The notes: a model not told the origin generated them from the letters alone. Positions 1 through 10,016 are shown, numbered from the stretch's first letter. The stretch: 64,000 nt of DNA from Microbulbifer aggregans (GCF_020524005.1 NZ_JAIVKK010000003.1:1-64000); one strand, 5' to 3'. Translations and numbers: made by a program.

Positions 1-216
1 TTCCCGCTTTCGCGGGAATGACGTGAAGCCGCTACCGTCATCCCGGCCTTGAGCCGGGATCCAGCCACTCCGGATCCTCAGCAGCCCACAATCTGGATTC
101 CCGCTTTCGCGGGAATGACGTGAAGCCGCTACCGTCATCCCGGCCTTGAGCCGGGATCCAGCCACTCCGGATCCTCAGCAGCCCACAATCTGGATTCCCG
201 CTTTCGCGGGAATGAC
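1..216. repeat. REP-like tandem array, 97-bp unit (about 2.2 copies)
   Basis: Units begin at 1, 98 and 195, giving a 97-bp period. Each carries two palindromes: TTCCCGC-tttc-GCGGGAA and CATCCCGGC-cttga-GCCGGGATC. The copies are almost identical and the array probably continues to the left of the window. The period is the same as in the array at 46452-47116, so both are probably one repeat family. Confidence 0.9.
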
Positions 217-237
217 GATGGGTTCTTATATTGGGGT

Positions 238-972
238 TTAGCTCGCAAGTACCGGCTGGCTGCGGTGCCAGCGGGCAACGCCGATTGCGAGCACGAGCAC
301 ACACAGCGCGATAACTCCCGCGAAAACTTCTACCATTGCCTCGCTCACAGATCCAGCCCAACCTGCCGCAGGCATAACACCGGTCATTTTGTAGCTGCCC
401 GCCGCCATCCCGGTGTAATGCATACCGCACACAGCCACGCCCATCACCAGCGCACTGAGGAGTTTTCGCCCGTTGCCCTGCATATTGAACGCCATCCACA
501 ACGCCGCAAACGAAGCCACCACCGCGATAATTACCGAGATAATAATAATGTTCAGGTTGTAGCTGACTTCCGCCGGCATCAGCATCGATGCCATACCGAA
601 ATAGTGCATACCGGCCACACCCGCGCCCATAAAGACCGAAGCCGGCAGCAGGCGGTCAATGCTGAACCGTCCCGAACCACAGATCGCCATCCCCGTCGTA
701 CAGGCAGCGACCGCAACCGCCAGCGACACCAGCGTACCCCACACATCGTAGGCCATTTTCATATCGGTCTTCAGCGCCAGCATGCCCACGAAGTGCATGG
801 ACCAGATAGCGCCAATTCCCAGAGCCGCCCCGGCGGACACAATCGCCACACGCCGCTGTGCCCGGGTTGCCGCTGTGGGAATTGCGGTCACCAGTTGCAG
901 CGCGGCAAACGAGCCCATGACAGAGATGACGTACGAGAGGAAGACAATCGCGGGATTGTATTGAGAAAGCAT
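238..972 (-). CDS. MHYT-domain integral membrane sensor protein
   Basis: This is a 244-residue, almost wholly hydrophobic protein with about six or seven membrane segments. It shows the repeated signature of the MHYT family: MHFVGM, MHYFGM and MHYTGM at the ends of successive helices. MHYT proteins are thought to bind a metal (proposed copper) and to sense O2, CO or NO; most are N-terminal sensors fused to GGDEF/EAL domains, but here no output domain follows. I chose the ATG at 970-972 (protein starting MLSQYNPAIVF) because the hydrophobic domain begins there and a GGAA lies upstream. A longer in-frame start exists at 1032 but adds a poor leader. The gene stands alone, with no obvious operon partner. 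The domain call is firm; the ligand is unknown. Confidence 0.8.
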   Translation of the reverse strand: MLSQYNPAIVFLSYVISVMGSFAALQLVTAIPTAATRAQRRVAIVSAGAALGIGAIWSMHFVGMLALKTDMKMAYDVWGTLVSLAVAVAACTTGMAICGSGRFSIDRLLPASVFMGAGVAGMHYFGMASMLMPAEVSYNLNIIIISVIIAVVASFAALWMAFNMQGNGRKLLSALVMGVAVCGMHYTGMAAGSYKMTGVMPAAGWAGSVSEAMVEVFAGVIALCVLVLAIGVARWHRSQPVLAS

Positions 973-1136
973 GGGATATTTTCCAGAGAAACAAACAGAG
1001 AGAAAGTAAGAAGAAAGCAGCCCTTGGGGCACTTAATTCTGGATACGCATCAAAATGCGAAATAGATCACACGATGAGTTCTGATTGCAACAGGAAAAGG
1101 GGGAAGCACACGGCTTACCGCATTGAGCATGAAAGA

Positions 1137-1225
1137 TTACTGGCGTACTGCGGCATCCCGACACTCGCCCCGCACTTCACCGCCCATCTGCGAAACCACA
1201 CGATCAATCATGGAGTAACCATAGG
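1137..1225 (-). pseudogene. 3'-end fragment of a lipoprotein gene paralogous to the one at 31727-32122
   Basis: Read on the minus strand, this stretch encodes IDRVVSQMGGEVRGECRDAA, a short tail and TAA. The lipoprotein at 31727-32122 ends IDRVISQMGGEVRGECRDAA, and the DNA matches closely over about 70 bases (1154-1222 against 31741-31809). No upstream part of the gene is visible, so this is a stranded 3' fragment of about 28 codons left by duplication or deletion. Confidence 0.75.
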
Positions 1226-1303
1226 GCCCCCCAACACTCCAAAACGAGATTGGTTTAGCCTTTTAAAATTGTTTGATATAGATCTTTTAGGATGCAAGGG
1301 AAG

Positions 1304-1341
1304 GCCGCTAAAAGTCGTCTGAACGGATTACTTTTAGCGGC
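1304..1341 (-). terminator. Hairpin terminator after the RTX protein gene
   Basis: GCCGCTAAAAGT (1304-1315) and ACTTTTAGCGGC (1330-1341) form a perfect 12-bp stem with a 14-base loop. It starts nine bases past the stop codon of the minus-strand RTX gene. The transcript has no long U-run after the stem, so the efficiency is uncertain. Confidence 0.7.
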
Positions 1342-1349
1342 ATTTACAA

Positions 1350-4300
1350 TTACTGCCAGGCCATCTGTATAGCCTCAGCTACCAGAGCCTGCTGTTCACC
1401 GTCCAACACTATTGTTCCACTTTCCGGCACACCAATAGCGGTCATAGTGTCAGCTAAGCTCTCAATTGAATTGAAATCCAACAACGCTCCAGACTCGGTT
1501 GAAATCACTTCAATTCGATTTTCAAGCGACTGCCAGTTCACAATCTGGACTTTCTCCGACCCGGCAAGCAAGTAGATATCAAGGTGATTGCCATTTTTGA
1601 CGACCCAAATGTCATCAGATGTAATAGCACCCTCAAAATACAGGGTATCGCCGTCACTGGAGCCGGAATCGCGAATGGAGTCGACACCATCGCCGCGCGC
1701 AAAGATATAGATATCCCCACCACCGTTGCCGAATAGGGTATCGGTACCCTCTCCGCCGCGAATCGTATCGCTGCCGGATGAGCCTTTAACTGTATCGTTG
1801 CCTTTCGACGCATCAATTTCAGCAATACCCACGAGCTCAGTAGAAGAGAAGTCCAGCACGTTATTGCCTGTACTTCCCTGAACAATATCGGTACCACCAT
1901 TACCGTTGATTAATTCAACCGTATTGACTCCGGAATAAGCAGCGAGACGTATCAAATCATTGCCGATGGTTCCTCGTACCTCATCGGAACCATCGCCACC
2001 TGCGTAGCGGTCATAGCCCGTATCGCCTGCGGTCACTACAAATACATCATCTCCACCTTCGCCATACAGGTTATCACTCCCTGCACCACCTTCGATGGTG
2101 TCGTCTCCAGAAGTGCCGTAAACCGTATCGTTACCAGACTGGGCATTGATACGCACAATGTTTATCAACGATGCATTGCGGAAATCCAACGTGTTGTTCG
2201 CGCTGCTACCCAGGATTTGGTCACTACCACCATTTCCGTCAACTACCTCCACGGTGTTATCACCTGAGAAAACGGTAAAACGGAATTCATCATCACCACT
2301 CGAGCCTTGTAGGGTATCTGTACCCTCGCCGCCTTGGTAACGGTCATGGCCGGTATCCCCTGGCGTATGGATAAATACGTCATCACCTGCATTGCCGTGA
2401 ACGCTATCACTACCCAACCCGCCAATGATGACATCGGCGGCTGCCGTGCCATAAACCGTATCATTCCCTGCGGCGGCATCAATCTGGGAAATATTCAGCA
2501 GTGTCGCTTCGGAGAAATCCAAAACATTGTTGCTGTCATTGGAAAGAATCCGGTTAACACCAGCTTTCCCGTCAATCTGCTCCACAGTGTAGGCACCGTT
2601 AAATACAGCAAAGATCAGGTCATCATCGGCATCGGTTCCTACGATTTGGTCAAACCCATTGCCACCAATGTAGCGATCACTGCCGGGATCACCTGCGGTA
2701 ATCAAGAAAGTATCGTCACCATCGCCGCCGTCGACGTAGTCGCTTCCCATGCCTCCGATAATGGTGTCAGCCGCACTGGTTCCGTATACCGTGTCGTTCC
2801 CGCCCGCGGCATCTATCGAAACGATTCCGATGAGCTGAGTATTGGAGAAATCCAGAGTGTTATTGGTATCCGTTCCCAGTATGCGGTCTTCGCCTCCGTA
2901 CCCATCAATGATTTCTACCGATGCCTCACCGGCGAATGCCGAGAAGCGGAACTCATCATTGCCAGGTGTGCCTTGCAGGGTGTCTGTTCCTGCACCGCCT
3001 CGATATTGGTCAAACCCGGTATCACCCTCGGTGAGTTTGAAGAGATCGTCACCCGCTTCACCGTATACGATGTCGCTGCCAGCACCGCCCAGAATGACAT
3101 CCGCCAGCTCAGACCCATAGACGGTGTCATTGCCATCACCCGCGTTAATCAGTGCGATATTGACCAGTTCGGTGCCACGGAAATCGAGTACGTTATTGCT
3201 GGCGGTACCGGAAATAATATTGAGGCCAGCTGCACCATCGATTTTTTCTACCTGAGCGTCGCCCCTGAAAACACTAAAGATCAAGGTGTCATCGGCGTCA
3301 GAGCCAATCAATGTATCGTAGCCGTCGCCACCTTCTATTCGATCGGCACCAGTATCGCCCTCAGTAACAATAAAGATATCGTCACCGCCATTGCCATACA
3401 GGTAATCGGAACCGTTACCACCGATAATACGATCTGCATTGTCAGTGCCATACGCTGTATCGTTCCCGTCGCCCATATCGATTTCCTGGATATTGAGCAA
3501 CTGGGTTTCACTGAAGTCGAACACATTGTTCGTACTGGATGCGACCAAACGGTTAATACCCGCCCCACCGTCAATGATCTCTACGCGGCTATTACCCCGG
3601 AATACACTCAACCTGATATCGTCGTTTGCATCCGTACCCAGCAGGCGGTCTACACCATCCCCACCGTCATAGTGATCAAAGCCGGTGTCACCCTCGGTTA
3701 TGTGGAAAGTATCGGCCCCGCCATTGCCGTAAAGGAGGTCAGAGCCCAGGCCGCCAATGATCACATCGGGCGACGCTGACCCCTTAACCGTGTCATTGCC
3801 AGCACCTGCATCAATCAAATCAATCGATATCAGCTGGGTTTCTGAGAAATCGAGTACGTTGTTGGTAGAACTACCCAGGATCTGGTTCATTCCGCCATCA
3901 CCATCGATAACCTCTACCCGGGCAATACCATTAAACACACTGAATTGGATCGTATCGTCTGCGGGAGTACCGACTATCCAGTCTTCGCCTTCACCACCTT
4001 CATAGCGATCAAAGCCTGTATCTCCGGCAGTTAGAGGGAAACGGTCGTCACCGGCCTCACCGTAGAGCCGGTCACTGCCCATTCCGCCGACGATCGTATC
4101 GGCAGAACTGGAACCATAGATACTGTCATTGCCTGCACCACCCGCGATACGGGCAATATTGATCAGGCTCACACCACGGAAATCAAGCGTGTTGTTGGTA
4201 TCCGAACCCTGAATCAGATTGACTCCGGCACCACCATCAATGGCCTCGACCCGTGCATCGCCGTTAAAGACACTGAAGCGGAACCAGTCATCGCCATCAC

Positions 4301-7300
4301 CACCAATGACCTGGTCAAAGCCCGCGCCGCCTTCAACCCGATCGAAGCCTGCGTCATTGCCTTCGATAACGAATATATCGTCGCCCGCATTGCCATAGAG
4401 ACGATCACTGCCTTTATTACCGATAATCTTATCGTTCGATGAACTACCGTATACGGTGTCATTACCACCGAGAGCATCGATAAACGCGATATTCAGCAAC
4501 TCGGTATTTGAAAAGTCCAATACGTTGTTTGCACTGGTGCCGTAAATCGCATTAAAGCCACCACTGCCGTCAATACGCTCCACCGTGGCCGCGCCGGTAA
4601 ATACACTCAGGCGTATGGCATCATCGCTGCCACCGCCCAGTATCTGGTCAAAACCATCGCCGCCTTCAATACGGTCCGCATGGCCATCATTACCTTCAAT
4701 GACAAACGTATCGTTGCCGCCTTCGCCATACAGTTTATCGGCGCCTGCGCCACCAATAACGACGTCATCGCCTTCGCCTGCGAAGATCGTATCGTTACCC
4801 GCTTTGCCATCAATGATGTCGGCACCATCACTGCCTTGCAGATTGTTGTTACCAGAGTCGCCTTCAACATTGACCAGTGAATCGCCCGGCTGAATTGCCC
4901 AAACAAACTTGGAGAAATCGATCACTTGAGATGCCGGATGGCGGATCACCAAGACCTCATCACCAGGCACCGTGGCATCAGCGCCTATATTCTGGAATGT
5001 TTGAGTGACGCCACTGATTACGCTGGCAGAATAGTTCAGGTCCGGGGATTCCAGCAGTGTAAGAGTCGCACTCGCAGACACCAGCCCACTGCCGTTATTG
5101 GTTAAACCTGTACGGTAGTGGGAATCCACTTCCTCGCCACCCGCTACGGACACTTCCTGCTCAAGCGTGTACTGGCAAATAAAGAGCGTCTGTCCGGGAG
5201 CTTCGCTATCAGCGTTGATCAACTCAATGCTATCCAGCAAATAACCACTGTACGCGGTATCGGCGCTCTGGGCCGGCTGGAACACCAGGTTGAACGGGCG
5301 ATTGCCATCTACCTCACAGTCATCAACACCTTGTATTTGAATGGTCTGGGGGGTGTCCCAGTTGTCGGCGGTAAACTGTAGATAGTTTTCACCTAACAAA
5401 CGCGCTTCACTGCTGTCTGACACCGACACATTCAGAGTCAGGCTGGTGCCCGTCTGTAATGGCTGGTCCAGCACCACATTTACCGCTGCGATTACTGTTC
5501 CGGCCTCATCCGTCAACAGATCCGTCTGCGGCGTGGCGGTAATACGCTTGGTCTGCGATGGCACTACTATATTGCAGCAGCCGTCCGCCACGACCGTGCT
5601 GTCTTCATCGGAAATTTCCAGCTGCAATGTGTAGTTGCCCGGCATCAGGCCGGATGCATCCCAGCGGTACTGATCACCAGCGCCATCAGCATCTTCCGCA
5701 ATATCGGCCGCAATCAACGTGCGTCCACTACCTTCGTACAGGTAGTAAATGGAGATGGTGGCACTGCTGTCTGGGTCAGTGTCTTGCCATTGAATCAGGA
5801 TTTCCGGCTCGGCCAGTGTAATTTGGCTGTCGGGCAGGATCAGGGCGATTGTGGGCGCATCGTTCACACCGTTTTCGTTGACCGCAAACGAATTCACTTC
5901 ACTCCAGTCGCTAACGCCACCTTTGCCGTCGTTCGCACTCGCACGCCAGTAATAATGGGTGTTGTCATCAAGATCAAAGCCCGGTGTCCATTGGGTTCCG
6001 GCCTGAAGCTGGCTGGCGACCAGCAGCGTCAGTGCGGCATCGGAGTAGATCTCGAACTGGTATTGCACCGCATCCCCGTCCGGATCCACGACTGGATTGA
6101 CCTCGAACAATGGGCGTAGCGACTCGACCACCGCACTGGCACCGGGATTGTGCAAGGTGGGTACTGGCGGTGCCGTGTTGTCTGCATCCACGCTGAAACT
6201 GGCTGTTACCCAGTCGCTCTCCACCGCACCATCACTGACCTTCACCCGCCAATAGTAGGTGGTGTCTTCCAGCAGGCCGTCAACGGTCCACGAGGTTTCC
6301 TGTGCCGCTTCAGTAATGGCCCCCGAAGCACGTTTTTTCGCACTGTCAAAGCTCGACAGGCTATCCACTTCAAAATAATAAGTAAGAGGTTGCTGCTCCG
6401 GGTCTACGCCATTGCGCACCCGCAACGCCACACCGTTGTTCGGCAACCAATCCTGCAGTGCGCCAGTTGGCGCAAGAATCGTGGGCGCTAGGGGTTTGTT
6501 ATTTTCTGTGCTGACCAGAAAGGTGCCCGGTGCGCTATCGGTACGCACGCCGTGCTCATCCTGTACCCAGGCGTTCCAGACATAGGCATTGTCTTCCGCA
6601 AGCGGGTTTGGCACCTGCCACTTGGTCTGGAAGTTGCCGCCAGGCAACAGGCCGGAAACCTGGGCGATGGGGTTTTCCAGATCGGACTCGTGAAACAGGT
6701 CAAAGCCGTAAGAGAGGGTATCGCGGTCCAGATCCAATGCGTGAGCCACGACCAGCGTGGGCCGCAAGTCCGCCACTATGGCATTCGCCGCCGGGGCAAC
6801 GATGGCTGCGGCGCTGGGCGCATCGTTCGCGGTGTTTACAAAGAAGCGGCTCGCCTGCCACTCGGAGGCGACCGGCACATCGCCACTGCCTTCCTCTACC
6901 TGAGTGATTGCGCGCACACGCCAGTAATAGAGAGTGTTATCGGAAATGGCTTTACCGGACAACAGCTCACCGGCCGCCACCGTCCAGGTAGTTGTCACCG
7001 AGCCTTCTACTTGAGTCGATTCCGCCACCTTGTTCAGCATGGCTTCTTCGGCATAAATCTCGAACTGGTAGCCGACCGTCATCTCCGGTGCGTGCTCACC
7101 GTTGGTGACCACCAGCGTCGGCAACAGGCTGCTGGCACCGGCAAGCACTTCACCGTCGTACACTGGGCTGGCTATTTGCGGTACACCGGGCGCCACCTCT
7201 GGCTCCGTGGGATCACTGCCCACGGCTTCTTCCTGGGCGTCGGTACGGCCATCTTCGTCGTAATCACCCGTTCCGTCGCGATCCAGATTTCCGAAGTGTT

Positions 7301-8987
7301 CCATTTCCCAGGCATCGTTCAGGCCATCGCCGTCGGTGTCGTCTGCCGGGTTTACCGCGATATTGACCGAGCGCTGGCTGGAGAGCACACCGTCTGTTGC
7401 GGTAAATGTAATCGCGTAATTGCCGGCCTGACCGATCGCCGGCAGCCAGCGGAAAATACCTGTGCCGTCACCGCCATCGGTAAAGGAGGCACCGGCGGGA
7501 AGCGTAGTTGCGCTCAGCTTGGGCACCGAGCCATTGGGGTCGGAAGACTGCACCAGGAAGCCAACCTGGCTCCCTTCATGGGTATTGCGATCCAGAATGG
7601 CCTGGATCACCGGCGCCTGGGGCACCTCGCTGGCATCCACAAAATACAGGGTATAGCTACCGGTACTGCCGAAATCGAACACATTGATAAAGTGATCGAA
7701 GTCGATGTTGTTCTCGGCGCGCTCCTTGGAGATCCAGTAGTTGGCGCTATCGAGCTGCTTGCCGTCATCCCGCACCACTTTGTGCAGTACTTTTTCACCG
7801 GCATACGGGTCGGATACCTTGACGAAACCAAAACCGGCTTCCGCAGAACCGGTCAGCGCACGGGTACCCGCATTCTCGGCACCCAGGTTATAACTGAGCT
7901 GCGGCACTTGCGCACAGCTTTTACACAGTGCCAGATCGGCACCCGTGGTTTGGCTTTCGTACACGTAGTAGTTGTCGTCCGCACCATAGGCCAGGAAATC
8001 CGGCACAGCATCGCGCCCGGCAAGATCCACTTTTACATCCCGCACCAGCAGATGCGCATTTGTGGCTTCGATTAGCGACGTGAGCTCACCACCCAGTTCG
8101 TTGGCATGGGTAAAGCTCGCATTAAACGAAGTAAATTTTCCGGAGAGCGTGGACTCCATGATCCAGCGGCCCGCTTTCATCGCACTGGGCTCAATCTGGC
8201 CGAAATCGATCAACAGGCTGGGCTGTGCGGCCTGATTCTCGACGAAACTTTTGGTGATGGTGAAGTCGATCGCCAGGCCCTGCTCATTATCGACGATCTT
8301 GGGCTGGGCAGATTCGATCTTGACCTTGTTCGCCGCACCAAAGCCACTGTTATCGATGCGCACGCCAAGGGTGTAGGGTTCTGGGGGCTCTATCTCGGTA
8401 GTAAATGCATCGTCGCCGATGACTTCTTCGGTGAGGAAGTAATCCAGGGTGAGCAGCGGTTGGGGTTTAACCACGATGGAATCCGGGGCCACTTCCACCA
8501 CTTCTTCTTTACCGCCGTACGCGTAGGAAAGAGTGGCGCCGACAAAGAACAGCTTGCCATTGTCGGTCTCCCCCGCAGCATTGGCCGTGGGGACAATCAA
8601 CCAGCGGAACTCGCCGACATTACCAGCATTGATCACCGCATCGGTCACGGCACCATTATCACCGGTGACCAGGGAATTCACACTCTGGGTATCATCGATA
8701 CGGATAAAAAAAGCCGCATCACTGGCGGAGGTATCTGAGGTCGCAGTAACGGCATTGCCATCGGCATCGGTAAAATTGACCGAAATAGCAATATCCTCAA
8801 TGGAATAGGTATCCAGGCTATTGGTAATGCGCATGATGGCTTCAAAGCCCTGGCGCTCCAGTGTCAGCTCCTGAAGAATTTCAATGCGCACTTCTGCGCA
8901 AAGCGCCTCTTCCTGAGCAGTAGCGGCCGCCGGCACTATCAATGTGCTGATCCAAATCGCCGCCAGAATCCCCCAACGCTGCAACAT
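1350..8987 (-). CDS. Giant secreted Ig/FN3-like and RTX-repeat calcium-binding protein
   Basis: The protein has 2545 residues. An N-terminal signal peptide (MLQRWGILAAIWISTLIVPA, then AATAQ) is followed by about 450 residues of unassigned beta-rich sequence. Next come a cadherin-like Ig domain (about 455-545), a calcium-binding TSP3/EF-like stretch rich in DxDxDG (about 547-595), four FN3-like domains (about 600-1100) and a Calx-beta-like domain (about 1145-1260). Nine tandem modules of 111 residues (333 bp) fill about 1386-2402, each containing RTX nonapeptides such as GGNGSDYLYGNGGDD and the motif NNxLDFSxTxLxNI. The C-terminus (about 2400-2545) resembles the RTX-associated tail that precedes type I secretion signals. 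RTX repeats fold on binding Ca2+ outside the cell. A Sec-type signal together with an RTX tail is unusual, and no type I exporter lies nearby. The likely role is a surface or matrix adhesin; the substrate is unknown. Confidence 0.85.
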   Translation of the reverse strand: MLQRWGILAAIWISTLIVPAAATAQEEALCAEVRIEILQELTLERQGFEAIMRITNSLDTYSIEDIAISVNFTDADGNAVTATSDTSASDAAFFIRIDDTQSVNSLVTGDNGAVTDAVINAGNVGEFRWLIVPTANAAGETDNGKLFFVGATLSYAYGGKEEVVEVAPDSIVVKPQPLLTLDYFLTEEVIGDDAFTTEIEPPEPYTLGVRIDNSGFGAANKVKIESAQPKIVDNEQGLAIDFTITKSFVENQAAQPSLLIDFGQIEPSAMKAGRWIMESTLSGKFTSFNASFTHANELGGELTSLIEATNAHLLVRDVKVDLAGRDAVPDFLAYGADDNYYVYESQTTGADLALCKSCAQVPQLSYNLGAENAGTRALTGSAEAGFGFVKVSDPYAGEKVLHKVVRDDGKQLDSANYWISKERAENNIDFDHFINVFDFGSTGSYTLYFVDASEVPQAPVIQAILDRNTHEGSQVGFLVQSSDPNGSVPKLSATTLPAGASFTDGGDGTGIFRWLPAIGQAGNYAITFTATDGVLSSQRSVNIAVNPADDTDGDGLNDAWEMEHFGNLDRDGTGDYDEDGRTDAQEEAVGSDPTEPEVAPGVPQIASPVYDGEVLAGASSLLPTLVVTNGEHAPEMTVGYQFEIYAEEAMLNKVAESTQVEGSVTTTWTVAAGELLSGKAISDNTLYYWRVRAITQVEEGSGDVPVASEWQASRFFVNTANDAPSAAAIVAPAANAIVADLRPTLVVAHALDLDRDTLSYGFDLFHESDLENPIAQVSGLLPGGNFQTKWQVPNPLAEDNAYVWNAWVQDEHGVRTDSAPGTFLVSTENNKPLAPTILAPTGALQDWLPNNGVALRVRNGVDPEQQPLTYYFEVDSLSSFDSAKKRASGAITEAAQETSWTVDGLLEDTTYYWRVKVSDGAVESDWVTASFSVDADNTAPPVPTLHNPGASAVVESLRPLFEVNPVVDPDGDAVQYQFEIYSDAALTLLVASQLQAGTQWTPGFDLDDNTHYYWRASANDGKGGVSDWSEVNSFAVNENGVNDAPTIALILPDSQITLAEPEILIQWQDTDPDSSATISIYYLYEGSGRTLIAADIAEDADGAGDQYRWDASGLMPGNYTLQLEISDEDSTVVADGCCNIVVPSQTKRITATPQTDLLTDEAGTVIAAVNVVLDQPLQTGTSLTLNVSVSDSSEARLLGENYLQFTADNWDTPQTIQIQGVDDCEVDGNRPFNLVFQPAQSADTAYSGYLLDSIELINADSEAPGQTLFICQYTLEQEVSVAGGEEVDSHYRTGLTNNGSGLVSASATLTLLESPDLNYSASVISGVTQTFQNIGADATVPGDEVLVIRHPASQVIDFSKFVWAIQPGDSLVNVEGDSGNNNLQGSDGADIIDGKAGNDTIFAGEGDDVVIGGAGADKLYGEGGNDTFVIEGNDGHADRIEGGDGFDQILGGGSDDAIRLSVFTGAATVERIDGSGGFNAIYGTSANNVLDFSNTELLNIAFIDALGGNDTVYGSSSNDKIIGNKGSDRLYGNAGDDIFVIEGNDAGFDRVEGGAGFDQVIGGDGDDWFRFSVFNGDARVEAIDGGAGVNLIQGSDTNNTLDFRGVSLINIARIAGGAGNDSIYGSSSADTIVGGMGSDRLYGEAGDDRFPLTAGDTGFDRYEGGEGEDWIVGTPADDTIQFSVFNGIARVEVIDGDGGMNQILGSSTNNVLDFSETQLISIDLIDAGAGNDTVKGSASPDVIIGGLGSDLLYGNGGADTFHITEGDTGFDHYDGGDGVDRLLGTDANDDIRLSVFRGNSRVEIIDGGAGINRLVASSTNNVFDFSETQLLNIQEIDMGDGNDTAYGTDNADRIIGGNGSDYLYGNGGDDIFIVTEGDTGADRIEGGDGYDTLIGSDADDTLIFSVFRGDAQVEKIDGAAGLNIISGTASNNVLDFRGTELVNIALINAGDGNDTVYGSELADVILGGAGSDIVYGEAGDDLFKLTEGDTGFDQYRGGAGTDTLQGTPGNDEFRFSAFAGEASVEIIDGYGGEDRILGTDTNNTLDFSNTQLIGIVSIDAAGGNDTVYGTSAADTIIGGMGSDYVDGGDGDDTFLITAGDPGSDRYIGGNGFDQIVGTDADDDLIFAVFNGAYTVEQIDGKAGVNRILSNDSNNVLDFSEATLLNISQIDAAAGNDTVYGTAAADVIIGGLGSDSVHGNAGDDVFIHTPGDTGHDRYQGGEGTDTLQGSSGDDEFRFTVFSGDNTVEVVDGNGGSDQILGSSANNTLDFRNASLINIVRINAQSGNDTVYGTSGDDTIEGGAGSDNLYGEGGDDVFVVTAGDTGYDRYAGGDGSDEVRGTIGNDLIRLAAYSGVNTVELINGNGGTDIVQGSTGNNVLDFSSTELVGIAEIDASKGNDTVKGSSGSDTIRGGEGTDTLFGNGGGDIYIFARGDGVDSIRDSGSSDGDTLYFEGAITSDDIWVVKNGNHLDIYLLAGSEKVQIVNWQSLENRIEVISTESGALLDFNSIESLADTMTAIGVPESGTIVLDGEQQALVAEAIQMAWQ
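1780..4830 (-). repeat. Nine tandem 333-bp coding repeats (RTX modules)
   Basis: The conserved LDF codon block recurs near 1852, 2184, 2518, 2851, 3182, 3515, 3848, 4180 and 4515, a period of about 333 bp (111 codons). The modules are clearly related but diverged at DNA level, so the array is older than the near-identical repeats in the giant gene at 14722-29841. Confidence 0.85.
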
Positions 8988-9076
8988 GTTCCCTATTCCT
9001 AATTTTCGTAATGCTTTTAATTAATTCTTTTGAAATCGAGCCCTTCGGCTACACCATTTCCGCAACAGCTCGACCT

Positions 9077-9784
9077 TCAATCTATTTCCATTCGCGGCCG
9101 CCCAGGCCTGCGATGCTCTACCCTGAGCCCTACCCTGCGTTCGATCTCATCCACAAACCGGCCATTACCGGTCAGCTGGTTGCGAGACCAGGCCTCATTC
9201 AAAAAGGCCAGCTCGTCGGCCGATACCCCAGCCTGAACAAATTCTTTATACGCCGCTAAGCGCTCGACGCTATTGCGCCCCATTCGCTGCAGCTCTACGT
9301 GCTTATCCAGCGCACAACCTTCATTGGCACCAACCCGCTCACGATAACTGGACCACTTGTATTGGCGTGGCCCACGCACCATGCCGGCGCGCACCGGGTT
9401 CAGCTAGATATAACGGCAACAGGCAAGAAAATATGACTCCACCTGCACAACGCTCGCTTTGAAACGCCCCTCCCACAGAGAACCCCGGCGCCCTTCCAGC
9501 TTGTTCACATAGGCCGCCTGCCGCCCGGCAACCCGCTTCATCAGCAGCGAAATCGATTCCGCCGTATCTCCTGGTTCCAACAGCAGATGGACATGGTTGG
9601 TCATCAAGCACCAGGCGTACAACTTGATCCCCAACTTATCCTTCCACTCGAACAAGTTGTCCCGGTAAAACTGATAATCCTCATCCGCAAGACTACTTAC
9701 TTATTTTGGCGCCTCGCGGTTGTGCCCACGCTGCACAATATGATGTGGCATATTCGCCACCAATATTCTCGCCTTCCTTGGCAT
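9077..9784 (-). pseudogene. REP-associated tyrosine transposase (RAYT, Y1/TnpA_REP), inactivated by two nonsense codons
   Basis: One reading frame runs from the ATG at 9784 (MPRKARILVANMPHHIVQRG) to the stop near 9077, interrupted by TAA at 9701-9703 (codon 28) and TAG at 9404-9406. The second stop replaces the Glu of the family motif YIELNPVRAGMV. The HUH motif (NHVHLLLEP) and the region of the catalytic tyrosine (AAYVNKLEGRRGSLWEGRFK) are intact, and no frameshift is needed. RAYTs are domesticated IS200/IS605-type single-strand transposases linked to REP palindromes. The window is full of REP-like arrays, but none is adjacent to this gene. The two separated open halves should not be annotated as separate genes. 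Confidence 0.88.
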
Positions 9785-10016
9785 AGCTCTTCTCAATCGT
9801 TTCTGGCGTCACTCCCTGCCTTGTTTATTTGGGCGTCTTAAATAGATCTGTCCCCTTTTATTATACCGCCTTTACGTCGTCCCCTTTACGTCCCTTATTT
9901 ATGGTCCCCTTTATTTATGTCTATCGCCCCCTTTATCCTTGCTTATTTATGGTTTTAAAATATACGCATTACTTTTATGCCCAATTAGACCTGATATATT
10001 TAGTCCACAATTGAAG
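9785..10016. other. AT-rich spacer with GTCCCCTTT-type short repeats
   Basis: Three imperfect copies of GTCCCCTTT occur (about 9850, 9878 and 9904), the first within AGATCTGTCCCCTTTTATT. Similar sequences often accompany Y1-type transposases, so this may be the degraded flank of the RAYT. No gene is seen. Confidence 0.4.

Noticed and set aside
1..216. Possible CRISPR array because of regular repeats
   Set aside because: The whole 97-bp unit repeats; there are no unique spacers and the repeated parts are REP palindromes.
265..1065. 266-residue open frame opposite the MHYT gene
   Set aside because: It is His/Arg-rich shadow sequence on the other strand of a clear membrane protein.
2334..3779. 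Long plus-strand frame (481 codons) across the RTX repeats
   Set aside because: It mirrors the repetitive codons of the RTX gene, repeats with the same 333-bp period and has no family resemblance.
6552..8075. 507-codon plus-strand frame opposite the FN3/Ig part of the RTX protein
   Set aside because: It is antisense to a continuous 2545-residue frame with coherent domains and lacks a ribosome site.
9404..9655. Two separate small transposase genes (9077-9394 and 9404-9655)
   Set aside because: Both belong to one frame starting at 9784 and broken by TAA and TAG, so it is one pseudogene.
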